The notes under the pieces were generated by a model. The model did not search any database, was not told the DNA's origin, and saw only the letters and a program-made list of their open reading frames with translations. Positions 1 to 7,793 of a stretch of 22,062 nt of DNA are shown one piece after another (the stretch's first letter is position 1; each line of letters begins with the position of its first letter). Location of the stretch: positions 1 to 22,062 of the forward strand of contig JAIRLA010000192.1 of assembly GCA_031259795.1 (NCBI GenBank). The letters are read 5' to 3'. The DNA is from Azoarcus sp. GTDB taxonomy: Bacteria > Pseudomonadota > Gammaproteobacteria > Burkholderiales > Rhodocyclaceae. The position numbers were made by a program, and so were the translations under genes.

Positions 1-303
1 AACCTTACCCCTGAACAGCTTGCCAAAGCCAGAGAGTCAGCCAGCCAGCTAAATCCACCCGTGGATTTCGACGCAATGCTTGATGAAGTGGATAGGCTAG
101 GTGTGGAATGCACGGGAGACTTGACAAGAAAGGCAAGAATTATTATTTGTGGACAGAAGATTGAAAATACAAAAAAACAAGAAAATATTGATAGACTTAA
201 GGCTGATACAGAAGCAACAAAGGCTAGAACCGAACAAATCCACAAGGAAAATGCAATACTCATTAAACAACTCCAACAACAAATAAAAGAAAATAAATGA
301 TAG
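1..303 (+). CDS. Hypothetical coiled-coil protein, 5' truncated, TGA-recoding (code 25) organism
   Basis: The frame is open from the first base, so the N-terminus lies outside the window. The visible 100 residues are hydrophilic. The second half, from about residue 50, is rich in Lys, Glu, Gln and Ala with heptad-like spacing, suggesting a coiled coil. Under the standard code it stops at TGA 298-300. Under code 25 that TGA is glycine and TAG 301-303 ends the gene one codon later. It overlaps the next gene's ATG at 297, a typical co-translated arrangement. Base composition (A-rich, many AAA, GAA and ATA codons) is unlike everything after 1205. No family is recognised. A GTG at 61 could be an internal start, but the upstream frame reads as plausible protein, so truncation is preferred. 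Confidence 0.55.
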
Positions 304-1205
304 ACAGTATTATGGGAAATGAAGCTATAAAATCATCCGAAAACACTGAAAGTGTAGAACAACTAAGAGCGAAATATGAGAATATCCAGCCAATGAATAT
401 GTGACCCACAAACGAAACCATAGGGAAGCTTAGGCTTGACGAAATTTTTGATACTTTTGATGAAAATGCTAATACCCCTTTAACTCAAGAAGATAAACAA
501 CAAATTGAAGACTTAGTCTCTCAACTACCCAACTGAAAAGCAGATAAAAATAATACACTTCTTGATATTTCAAAGTTTATCAAAGAACTGTGAAGCGAAA
601 TCACGAAAGAAGATTTGATTGACAATATACATGAAAGGATAAGTACTCAACAAAAAACTACTACAGAAACACACGCTAAACTTGAAAACACATCTACACA
701 TACAGAAGAAAATACAGAAATCCTCCGCCAAGAAAACATCCGCTCCCTTACCAACTCCCTTAACACCCTCCTACCTGCCGACAACTCCAAACCCTACAAA
801 CCCCTTCTAGACAAACTCCAAACCATAGACCCCAACAACCCTTGACCTGAATTTGACGAGATTATTTCCCAACTCAACAACCAAGAAACACTATTATCAA
901 TCTCCCTTGACCTACAAACCCAAGACCACCAAAACGGAACCCATAACTTTGAAACCTTCAAAACCTCAATCATCAACCTAGACCCGAGCTTCAAAGACAA
1001 ATTCCCGCAAGCAGAAACCAACGCAATGCTTGCCCTTTGAACGGACAACCTAAGAAACACCAAGATTACAAGCAACGGCTACAAACAAACCACCGATGAC
1101 GGCTTCACCACATCCGCAACACCGGACGGCACAGCAAGAACCGTAGGACGCACCGACAGCAAACTACACCCTAAAAAGCAACCTGGACACATTGGAATAG
1201 GTTCT
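297..1205 (+). CDS. Hypothetical protein with five in-frame TGA codons, cut at the contig junction
   Basis: Starting at ATG 297 (overlapping the upstream gene's end), one frame runs about 300 codons with no TAA or TAG but with TGA at 402, 534, 591, 843 and 1038. Read as glycine, these give sensible local sequences such as NMGPTNE, LPNGKADK, KELGSEI, NPGPEFDE and LALGTDN. This is the hallmark of code 25 in Gracilibacteria and SR1. The product is acidic and hydrophilic, with no signal peptide or membrane segment; Gln, Glu, Thr and Asn dominate and the middle may be helical. The coding strand becomes C-rich and G-poor after about 720. The frame then runs into unrelated G+C-rich DNA near 1205, so the true C-terminus is missing. 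The end coordinate is the estimated junction, not a stop. No family recognised. Confidence 0.6.
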
Positions 1206-1230
1206 TATCGCCGCCGCCGCAACGCGGCCA
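1195..1230. other. Compositional junction between code-25 DNA and betaproteobacterial DNA
   Basis: Upstream of about 1205 the sequence is A+T-richer and coding only with TGA as sense. Downstream it is G+C-rich and the minus-strand purU stop (TGA, bases 1231-1233) follows immediately. The switch lies inside or next to a CCGCCGCCGC run. No inverted repeat, target-site duplication, integrase or tRNA marks the border, so it looks like an assembly join rather than an insertion site. Confidence 0.6.
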
Positions 1231-2106
1231 TCAGCGGAAAACGATCGTCTTGTTGCCGTGCAGAAGCACGCGGTCTTCGAGGTGATAGCGCAGGCCGCGG
1301 GCAAGCACGGTCTTTTCGATGTCCTTGCCGTAGCGCACCATGTCGGCGACGGTATCGCTGTGGTCGATGCGGATCACGTCCTGCTCGATGATCGGCCCCT
1401 GGTCGAGTTCGGCGGTGACGTAATGGCAGGTCGCGCCGATCAGCTTCACCCCCTTGGCCCATGCCTGGTGATAGGGGCGCGCGCCGACGAAACTGGGCAG
1501 GAAACTGTGGTGGATATTGAGGATTCGTCCCGGACAGGCCGCGCACAGTTCGGGGGAAATGATCTGCATGTAGCGCGCCAGCACCATGGCGTCGCCGCGC
1601 GCTTCCTCGAAAATGCGCCGCATCTCGGCGCAGGCCGCCGTCTTGTTGTCCGGCGCGACCGGCACGTGATGAAACGGAATGCCGTGCCATTCGACAAAGC
1701 CGCGAAAAGTTTCGTGATTGGAAATCACGCACGGAATTTCGACATCCAGTTCCCGCGATTGCCAGCGCGCCAACAAATCGTAGAGGCAATGTTCCTGCTG
1801 GCTGACGAGGATGACCACGCGCTTCTTGACCGCCGAATCGGTGATTTTCCAATCCATGCCGAATTCTGCCGCGATGGGCTGGAAACGCTCGCGCAACTCC
1901 GCCAACATGAAGGGGAGCGAATCGGCGCGTATTTCGATCCGCATGAAATAGCGCCCGACGTCTTCGTCCTCGTCGGGCGGCTGCGCGTGCAGCGCGGTTT
2001 CGAGAATCCAGCCCTGGTGCGAGGAAATGAATCCCGAAACGCGGGCCACGATTCCCACCCGATCCGGGCAGGAGGCGGAAAGCGTATAAAAACGTTCGCG
2101 GTGCAT
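1231..2106 (-). CDS. purU: Formyltetrahydrofolate deformylase
   Basis: PurU hydrolyses 10-formyl-THF to formate and THF in the cytoplasm, balancing one-carbon pools and supplying formate to PurT. The 291-residue product has the usual length. Residues 1-85 form an ACT-type regulatory domain (CPDRVGIVARVSGFI near the N-terminus). Residues 95-291 are the formyltransferase fold, with NIHHSFLPSF (N197, H199) and the ELDQGPI segment (D235) supplying the Asn-His-Asp catalytic set. It lies 20 bases downstream of thrH on the same strand and is probably co-transcribed with it. The stop is TGA, used normally. Its 3' end nearly touches the compositional junction, so the native downstream neighbour is lost. 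Confidence 0.95.
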   Translation of the reverse strand: MHRERFYTLSASCPDRVGIVARVSGFISSHQGWILETALHAQPPDEDEDVGRYFMRIEIRADSLPFMLAELRERFQPIAAEFGMDWKITDSAVKKRVVILVSQQEHCLYDLLARWQSRELDVEIPCVISNHETFRGFVEWHGIPFHHVPVAPDNKTAACAEMRRIFEEARGDAMVLARYMQIISPELCAACPGRILNIHHSFLPSFVGARPYHQAWAKGVKLIGATCHYVTAELDQGPIIEQDVIRIDHSDTVADMVRYGKDIEKTVLARGLRYHLEDRVLLHGNKTIVFR

Positions 2107-2126
2107 GGCGAGTCAAGATAAAAGCG

Positions 2127-2738
2127 TCAGGCCGCGCGCGCGAAGGCCCGGTCGATTTCGGCGCGCAGGGACGTATAATCGCGCGCCACGGGAAATTGCG
2201 GAAATTCTCGCGCCACGTTTTCGGGCGGGCAAAAGAGAACACCGCCGTGCGCGGCCTCCAGCATTGCGGTATCGTTATATGAATCCCCGGCGGCCACTAC
2301 CTTGAAATTCAATTCGCGGAAACGATTCACCGCCTGCCGTTTCTGGTCGGCCATGCGCAGGTGATAACCCGTCACTTTTCCCTCGGCATCGGTTGCGAGG
2401 CTGTGGCAAAAGAGCGTCGGCCAGCCAAGCTGGCGCATCAATGGATGCGCGAACTCATAAAAAGTGTCGGAAAGAATCACCGCCTGGTAATCTTCGCGCA
2501 GGTCATCGAGAAACGCGCGCGCCCCGGGCAGCGGCCCCATGCCGGCGATCACTTCCTGAATGTCGGGCAAGCCGAGGCGGTGTTCCGCCAGGATGCCCAG
2601 GCGGTATTTCATCAGCTTGTCGTAATCCGGCTCATCGCGCGTCGTGCGGCGCAATTCCGGAATCCCGGCGCGCCCGGCGAATTCGATCCATATTTCGGGC
2701 GCCAGCACCCCTTCGAGGTCGAGACAGACGATACGCAC
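2127..2738 (-). CDS. thrH: Bifunctional phosphoserine phosphatase/homoserine phosphotransferase ThrH
   Basis: A HAD-superfamily phosphotransferase that, in the characterised Pseudomonas enzyme, dephosphorylates phosphoserine and can transfer the phosphate to homoserine, linking serine and threonine synthesis. The 203 residues match ThrH along their length: nucleophile motif CLDLEGVL (D7, E9), SDTFYEF (residues 90-96), and the Mg-binding loop GDSYND (151-156). The start is GTG at 2738, chosen because AGGAG sits seven bases upstream. An extended -10 (minus-strand TGTTAGAAT) lies about 40 bases above the start. purU follows after 20 bases. ThrH is shorter than SerB and lacks its ACT domain, which separates the two. 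Confidence 0.93.
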   Translation of the reverse strand: MRIVCLDLEGVLAPEIWIEFAGRAGIPELRRTTRDEPDYDKLMKYRLGILAEHRLGLPDIQEVIAGMGPLPGARAFLDDLREDYQAVILSDTFYEFAHPLMRQLGWPTLFCHSLATDAEGKVTGYHLRMADQKRQAVNRFRELNFKVVAAGDSYNDTAMLEAAHGGVLFCPPENVAREFPQFPVARDYTSLRAEIDRAFARAA

Positions 2739-2776
2739 CGTGAAACTCCTGGATATTTGAATGCATGAAAGGCGCG

Positions 2777-2785
2777 ATTCTAACA
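2777..2785 (-). promoter_or_regulatory. Extended -10 promoter for thrH-purU
   Basis: The minus strand reads TGTTAGAAT, an extended sigma70 -10 (TGn plus TAGAAT), with no good -35 at 17 bases. It lies in the 114-base gap between the exporter's stop and thrH, so thrH-purU probably has its own promoter. Confidence 0.5.
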
Positions 2786-2852
2786 GCAGATGGAAAGCGG
2801 CATGGAATCGCGCCGCCCCGGACGCCGCCGGATTCGGAAAGGAAACGTTTTT

Positions 2853-4034
2853 TCAGCGCCCGGCGCGGCGCGACCACAGGTAAAAAGACAGTAGCGCGAG
2901 CAGGTAACAGGCGCCCGCGCCGAGCGCCAGCGTCAGCGGCGTGCGCCACAGCAGCGGCGCCAGCATGCCCGTGGTCAGCGCGTTGACGCCAACCTGGACG
3001 AAGCCCTGGCAACTCGACGCCAGCCCGCGCCGCGCCGGGAAGAGGTCGAGCGAGATCAGGGTCAGGGACGGCATGATCAACGCCACTCCGAAGTTGTAGA
3101 GCGAGATCGGGGCCAGGATGAATGTCCTTGGCAGGGGCAGGAGCGTCAGCGCGATTTCGACGATGCTGGCGAACGCCATGACGACCAGGCCGGCGCGGAT
3201 CGTGCGCCATTCGCTCCAGCGTCCGGCCAGCCGCGCGGAGGCGAATGAACCGAGCATCATACAGCCCACGGCGGGCAGGAAGAGCGCGGCGAAACCGTGC
3301 GAACCCAGTCCGAGATGCTCCCGGATGAACACCGGGGCCGACACCACGTACAAGAAATAACCGTTGAAAATGACCGCGATGCCCAGCGACAGCAACATGA
3401 AGCCGCGATGGGTCAATACTTCCCGGTACGCGCGCGCCAACGCCGCCGGGGCGAATGGCTGGCGGGCTTCCGGCGGCAGCGTCTCGGGCAGCGTCCGCCA
3501 GCACAGCCACGCCAGCCCGATACCCAGTGCGCACAGGAAAACGAAAATCGAACGCCAGCCGGACAGTTCCAGCAAGGCCCCGCCCGCCAGCGGCGCGATG
3601 GCCGGGGCGATGCCGAAAATCAGCATCACTTGCGCCATCAAGCGTTGCGCCTGCGCGCCTTCGTACAGATCGCGGATCATCGCCCGCCCCACGACCATGC
3701 CGGCGCCGGCGCACACTCCCTGCATGACCCGCCCCGCCCACAGCCACCCGATGGACGGCGCCAGCACACAGATCACCGAGGCCAGCGCGTACAGCAAGGA
3801 AGTGCCGATCAATATCGGGCGGCGTCCGAAGCGGTCGGAGAGCGCGCCATGCCACAGCACCATGACGGCGAACGATGCCATGTAGGCGGTCAGGGTCTGC
3901 TGGACTTCGTTCTGGGTCGCACCCAGTTCGCTGGCCATCGCATGGAACGCCGGCAAGTAAGTGTCGATGGAAAAAGGCCCGATCGCGGCCAGCGCGGCCA
4001 GCGCCACGGGCAGCCAATGATTTTTCGCGTGCAT
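2853..4034 (-). CDS. Bcr/CflA-family multidrug efflux MFS transporter
   Basis: An inner-membrane drug:proton antiporter of the major facilitator superfamily, DHA1/Bcr-CflA group. The 393 residues contain about twelve hydrophobic segments. The first carries the family's PFSIDTYLPAF signature (residues 20-30). The loop after helix 2 has the MFS motif A, LSDRFGRRP (residues 64-72). GRVMQGVCAGAGMVVGRAMIRD follows in the helix 4-5 region, also typical of Bcr/CflA. Substrate cannot be told from sequence; relatives export chloramphenicol, bicyclomycin, sulfonamides or peptides. The start is ATG 4034 without a strong ribosome site. A hairpin separates it from comM upstream. It ends 114 bases before thrH. 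Confidence 0.9.
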   Translation of the reverse strand: MHAKNHWLPVALAALAAIGPFSIDTYLPAFHAMASELGATQNEVQQTLTAYMASFAVMVLWHGALSDRFGRRPILIGTSLLYALASVICVLAPSIGWLWAGRVMQGVCAGAGMVVGRAMIRDLYEGAQAQRLMAQVMLIFGIAPAIAPLAGGALLELSGWRSIFVFLCALGIGLAWLCWRTLPETLPPEARQPFAPAALARAYREVLTHRGFMLLSLGIAVIFNGYFLYVVSAPVFIREHLGLGSHGFAALFLPAVGCMMLGSFASARLAGRWSEWRTIRAGLVVMAFASIVEIALTLLPLPRTFILAPISLYNFGVALIMPSLTLISLDLFPARRGLASSCQGFVQVGVNALTTGMLAPLLWRTPLTLALGAGACYLLALLSFYLWSRRAGR

Positions 4035-4055
4035 GTCGTCTTGTTGTTGTGCAAT

Positions 4056-4094
4056 CCGCCGGAACTGCCCGGCGCGAAAAGCGCTTTCCGGCGG
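4056..4094 (-). terminator. Hairpin between comM and the exporter gene, possible terminator or attenuator
   Basis: CCGCCGGAA (4056-4064) pairs with TTCCGGCGG (4086-4094), and a nested GCGC/GCGC stem around GAAAA sits inside. It begins just below the comM stop. No T-run follows on the minus strand, so it is not a classic intrinsic terminator. It may stabilise the 3' end or act with Rho. Confidence 0.4.
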
Positions 4095-4095
4095 T

Positions 4096-5595
4096 TCAGC
4101 GCGCGCCGCCCGGTTCCCGCCGGTATTGGATCGCTTCCGCCATGTGTACCGCGCCGGGATGCTCGTCGCCGGACAGATCCGCCAGCGTGCGCGCCACCCT
4201 GAGCACCCGATGATACGCGCGCGCCGACAGGTTGAGGCGCTGCATCGCCTTTTCGAGCAGCGCCGCGCCCGCCGCGTCCGGCATGCAGAAGGTTTCGACC
4301 CGCCCCGCGTCGAGCCGGGCGTTGGGCGTTCCCTGCCGGGACATCTGGCGCGCGCGGGCGCATGTCACCCTGGCGCGCACTTCGGCGCTCGATTCGCCCG
4401 TGCGGCGGGCGGAAAGATCGGCGAACGGCACCGCCGGAACTTCGATGATGAGGTCGAGGCGATCGAGCAGCGGCCCCGACAGGCGGGCGCGGTAACGCTC
4501 GATCTGGGCTGGCGTGCAGGTGCACGCCCTGGCCGGATGACCGGCATAGCCGCAGGGGCAGGGATTCATCGCGGCGACAAGCTGGAAACGCGCCGGGAAC
4601 TCGGCCCGCCGCCGGGTGCGCACGACGCTGACCATGCCGCTTTCCAGCGGCTCGCGCAGCGATTCGAGCACCCGGCGGTCGAACTCGGGCAGTTCATCGA
4701 GAAAAAGCACGCCATGATGCGCAAGCGATATTTCGCCCGGCTGCGGTATCGAGCCGCCGCCGATCAACGCCGCCGCCGAAGCCGAATGGTGCGGCGCGCG
4801 GAATGGCCGCACTCCCCAGCGCGCGGCATCGAAGCCGCCGCCGAGCGAGAGCACCACCGCGCTCTCCAGCGCCTCGTTTTCATCGAGCGGCGGCAGCAGG
4901 CCGGGCAGGCGTTGGGCGAGCATTGATTTACCCGTGCCCGGCGGGCCGAAAAAAAGCAGCGAATGTCCGCCAGCGGCGGCTACTTCGAGCGCCCGCCGCG
5001 CCTGCAATTGGCCGCGCACGTCGGCGAGATCGGGGGCGCTCGCCGGCGGCGCGGGCGTGCAGGCGGCGCACGGCGCGATCGGGCTTCGCCCGGAGAGGTG
5101 GGCGCACAACCCCAGGAGGGAATCCACCGGCAATACCGTCACGCCGCGCGCCAGCGCGGCCTCGCCGGCATTGACCCGCGGCAGCGCCAGCGTCTTGCGC
5201 TCCCGCCCGGCGGCCAGCGCCGCGGCCAGCGCGCCGCGAATGCCGCGCAAGCTGCCATCGAGCGACAGTTCGCCGCAAAACTCATGACCGGCGAGCGCGC
5301 GCGCCGGAATTTGTCCCGAGGCGGCGAGAATGCCCAGCGCGATCGGAAGATCGAAACGCCCGCCTTCCTTGGGCAGATCGGCGGGAGCGAGGTTGACGGT
5401 GATGCGGCGCTGGGGAAACCTGAATTGCGAAGTCACCAGCGCCGCCCGCACCCGGTCGCGCGCCTCGCGCACCTCGGTGTCGGGCAAGCCGACGAGTGTG
5501 AAAGCCGGCAGGCCATTGGCCAAATGCACCTCGACCGTGACCTCGGGCGCGGCGAGGCCATCGAGGGCGCGGGTGCGGACAAGCGCGAGCGTCAT
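4096..5595 (-). CDS. comM: ComM/YifB-family AAA+ helicase, Mg-chelatase-like
   Basis: A cytoplasmic AAA+ ATPase; the Vibrio homologue ComM is a hexameric branch-migration helicase that helps integrate incoming DNA during natural transformation. The 499-residue product matches the usual length of about 500. The N-terminal Lon-protease-like (ChlI) domain spans residues 1-180. Walker A GPPGTGKS is at 217-224, followed by FRAPHHSASAAALIGGG and Walker B-region LFLDELPEF. The Cys cluster CPCGYAGHPARACTC is the family's metal-binding-like loop, and a Mg-chelatase C-terminal domain ends the protein. The start at 5595 was chosen over an upstream ATG (5631) because GGAG lies seven bases before it and homologues begin MSLA- or MTLA-like. 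Other competence genes are not in view. Confidence 0.93.
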   Translation of the reverse strand: MTLALVRTRALDGLAAPEVTVEVHLANGLPAFTLVGLPDTEVREARDRVRAALVTSQFRFPQRRITVNLAPADLPKEGGRFDLPIALGILAASGQIPARALAGHEFCGELSLDGSLRGIRGALAAALAAGRERKTLALPRVNAGEAALARGVTVLPVDSLLGLCAHLSGRSPIAPCAACTPAPPASAPDLADVRGQLQARRALEVAAAGGHSLLFFGPPGTGKSMLAQRLPGLLPPLDENEALESAVVLSLGGGFDAARWGVRPFRAPHHSASAAALIGGGSIPQPGEISLAHHGVLFLDELPEFDRRVLESLREPLESGMVSVVRTRRRAEFPARFQLVAAMNPCPCGYAGHPARACTCTPAQIERYRARLSGPLLDRLDLIIEVPAVPFADLSARRTGESSAEVRARVTCARARQMSRQGTPNARLDAGRVETFCMPDAAGAALLEKAMQRLNLSARAYHRVLRVARTLADLSGDEHPGAVHMAEAIQYRREPGGAR

Positions 5596-5642
5596 TCCGA
5601 TCTCCATCCGGGAAAGAAAGGCCCGGTTCAATGAAAGACGGG

Positions 5643-5671
5643 ATTATGACAAAATATTTCGCTTTCAGGAA
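5643..5671 (-). promoter_or_regulatory. Sigma70-type promoter for comM
   Basis: The minus strand has TTCCTG, 17 bases, then CATAAT preceded by TGT (extended -10), in the 98-base gap between cdsA and comM. The -35 is weak but the extended -10 compensates. The predicted transcript starts about 40 bases above the chosen comM ATG. Confidence 0.5.
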
Positions 5672-5693
5672 AACGACATGGCGCGGCGCCGCG

Positions 5694-6536
5694 TCACCAG
5701 AATCTATCGAGCGCGAAGGTAATCGCCACCGCCCCGTGGCAGCCGGGCAGGATGGCCAAAAGGCTGTCGATGCGGTCGAGCACGCCGCCATGCCCGGGCA
5801 GAACCTGGCTGCTGTCCTTGATGCCGGCCTGCCGCTTGAGCATGGACTCGAAAAGGTCGCCAAGAATACCGAGCACGGCGAGAAAAATAAAAATGACCCA
5901 GATGGATAAAAAGGTCAGCCGTATCGCGGGCAAATCCAGAGGCACGGAAGAAAGCAAATAAAAGCCGAACACCACGGTATAAAGCGTAACGCCCGCTATC
6001 GCCCCCCAGACGCCCGCCCAGGTCTTGCCCGGGCTGATGCTCGGGGCGAGTTTTTTCCCGCCGAATTTGCGTCCCGCGAAATACGCTGAAATATCGGACA
6101 CCCAGGCGACGCCAAGCACGCCGAGCAACCACGGCGCCCCCGTCAGAAAGCCCAGCGCGCAGCCGGAGACGACAATCAGGAACGCGCCCAGCGCCAACAG
6201 GCACCAGCGTCCCCACGCCCTCTCCCTGAAACACCACTGCACCTTCAACCAGCATGGCGCGACGACACACCAGAACAACAGCGACAACACGCCAATGCTG
6301 GAAAACTCCAGCAGCAATTGGCCGCCGCGAAGCAGCAACATTGCGCACGAAGCCAGTATGACCGCCCCGAACAATACCCGGCCCGTTTGCCCGAAACCCG
6401 CCAGTCCCGCCCACTCCCAAGCCGCAAGCCCCGCGAGAAGAGCGACCAGCGCCGGCCAGAACCGTGGCAGGCCGAACAGCACGCCCAGCAAAACAACGAG
6501 CAACACGGCCGCCGTAACGATCCGCTTCATCAACAT
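5694..6536 (-). CDS. cdsA: Phosphatidate cytidylyltransferase (CDP-diacylglycerol synthase)
   Basis: An integral inner-membrane enzyme making CDP-diacylglycerol from CTP and phosphatidate, the branch point for phosphatidylethanolamine, phosphatidylglycerol and cardiolipin. The 280 residues contain about eight hydrophobic segments. The family signature is complete near the C-terminus: S-x-L-K-R-(x4)-K-D, then LPGHGGVLDR. The second metal-binding region WVSDISAYFAGRKFGGKKLAPSISPGKT is also intact. AGG lies seven bases before ATG 6536; an ATG two codons further in is the alternative. In many proteobacteria cdsA sits between uppS and dxr/rseP; here its neighbours are dedA and comM, so it could be a second copy or a relocated gene. 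Confidence 0.92.
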   Translation of the reverse strand: MLMKRIVTAAVLLVVLLGVLFGLPRFWPALVALLAGLAAWEWAGLAGFGQTGRVLFGAVILASCAMLLLRGGQLLLEFSSIGVLSLLFWCVVAPCWLKVQWCFRERAWGRWCLLALGAFLIVVSGCALGFLTGAPWLLGVLGVAWVSDISAYFAGRKFGGKKLAPSISPGKTWAGVWGAIAGVTLYTVVFGFYLLSSVPLDLPAIRLTFLSIWVIFIFLAVLGILGDLFESMLKRQAGIKDSSQVLPGHGGVLDRIDSLLAILPGCHGAVAITFALDRFW

Positions 6537-6581
6537 GACATGACCTTTTCCAGGAAACGGGTAGCTCGACGCGCATGCGCG

Positions 6582-7277
6582 TCACCGCCTCCCCCCGCCC
6601 TCCAACTGGACGTCGTTTTCCTTTTCGCGCCGCGTTTTCCCGCAGGCGCGATAGAACTCCACGACGATGGGCAAGACAGAGATAACAATGATGGCTGCGA
6701 TGACAAAATGAAAATTCTTCTGAACGCCGGGAATGTTGCCGAAGAGAAACCCGGCGGTGATGAACGACGCGATCCAGAGAAAACCGCCGACGACGTTATA
6801 AACGATGAAGTGCCGGTACGTCATTCTACCCACCCCGGCGACAAAAGGGACAAAAGTGCGCACGATGGGAACGAAGCGCGCGAGGATGATGGCCCGCCCG
6901 CCATATTTTTCGAAAAACGCATGGGCGCGCTCAAGATGCTTCCTGCGCAGCAGAACCGAATCCTCGCGGGAAAAAACCTTGGGGCCGATCCTGGCGCCAA
7001 TCCAGTAATTGACCGTGTCGCCGATGACTGCGGCGGCCCAGAGCAGGCCGATCATGGCATGGACATCGAGCCCCGTTTCGGGAATGGCGCAGAACGCGCC
7101 CGCGGCGAAGAGCAATGAATCGCCGGGCAGAAACGGCGTCACGACAAACCCCGTTTCGGCGAAGATGATGAGAAAAAGAATAGCGTAAGTCCACACCCCG
7201 TAATCATGGATGATCGCGCCGAGATGGGCGTTGATATGAAGAATGAAGTCGATGACCTGGCGGACGAAATCGAACAT
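6582..7277 (-). CDS. DedA-family membrane protein
   Basis: A DedA/SNARE-associated-domain inner-membrane protein; relatives are needed for membrane homeostasis, proton-motive-force-linked stress resistance and undecaprenyl-phosphate or phospholipid flipping. The 231 residues contain the conserved acidic E41, FLPGDSL (49-55), the GD-(x3)-Y-(x2)-G-(x3)-G block (86-98) and the F-(x2)-R-F-(x2)-P motif with re-entrant loop (132-148). The frame stays open far upstream (to 7748), but only the part from ATG 7277 resembles the family, and AGAAGG precedes it by about eleven bases. It is 45 bases upstream of cdsA on the same strand and may be transcribed with it, fitting a shared role in lipid metabolism. 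Confidence 0.9.
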   Translation of the reverse strand: MFDFVRQVIDFILHINAHLGAIIHDYGVWTYAILFLIIFAETGFVVTPFLPGDSLLFAAGAFCAIPETGLDVHAMIGLLWAAAVIGDTVNYWIGARIGPKVFSREDSVLLRRKHLERAHAFFEKYGGRAIILARFVPIVRTFVPFVAGVGRMTYRHFIVYNVVGGFLWIASFITAGFLFGNIPGVQKNFHFVIAAIIVISVLPIVVEFYRACGKTRREKENDVQLEGGGRR

Positions 7278-7545
7278 GAAATCAAAAGCCTTCTGCAATG
7301 CGCGCGGACATTGGCGCAATCTGGCGCGAAACCCGGTGAAGATTCCGGCGGGAGGGAAGTTACCACATATCGCCCCTTGCCGCCCCCGCCGGACAGGAAA
7401 AAGCAGGGGCCGGGGCATGAAACCCGTTATCTCCTGTGGCGGAAAATGAACGAATGTCATTTTCCTCCCTCTTTCCGGCAATGACCTCGCGCGGTTCGAT
7501 GGCGACGCCCGCGAAAAGCCTGGCCGGCCAGCCATGACGAGTTCT

Positions 7546-7599
7546 TCCGATGGATTCCCCCCGTCCGATGGATTCCTCTCGTCCGATGAACTTCCCTCC
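7546..7599. repeat. Three-unit 18-base tandem repeat
   Basis: Units begin at 7546, 7564 and 7582, each starting TCCGATG and continuing GATTCC or AACTTCC. The spacing is exactly 18 bases; the third unit is the most diverged. Confidence 0.75.
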
Positions 7600-7754
7600 C
7601 CCGCTTGGCGGGCGAGAGGGTGCCCGAAGGGCGGGAGAGGGCTTCGTGCCAAACGGCGCGCAGCGCCGCTGGATAAAAAAGGGGGCGAAGGAAGGGGACG
7701 CCTGTCCACGCCCCACCGCCAAGAAATCAGCGTCGCTGCGCTCCGCACAGAACG

Positions 7755-7793
7755 AACTGGATTGCCACGTCGCTACGCTCCTCGCAATGACGA
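7755..7793 (+). repeat. Dispersed 39-base repeat, copy 1
   Basis: Begins AACTGGATTGCCACGTCGCT and ends CTCGCAATGACGA. The reverse complement lies at 18771-18809 with one mismatch (A for G at the 21st base). A shorter relative (GCGTCGCTGCGCTCCGCA) precedes it at about 7729-7746, as also happens at the other locus. Confidence 0.85.

Noticed and set aside
794..1075. 93-codon minus-strand frame in the code-25 region
   Set aside because: Antisense to the recoded gene; it exists only because the plus strand is poor in certain codons.
5682..5693. CGCGGCGCCGCG palindrome after cdsA as a terminator
   Set aside because: Short self-complementary G+C string with no adjacent T-run; easily expected in this composition.
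7278..7748. N-terminal extension of the DedA frame up to 7748
   Set aside because: The added 157 residues are low-complexity and repeat-derived, while the family match begins exactly at ATG 7277.
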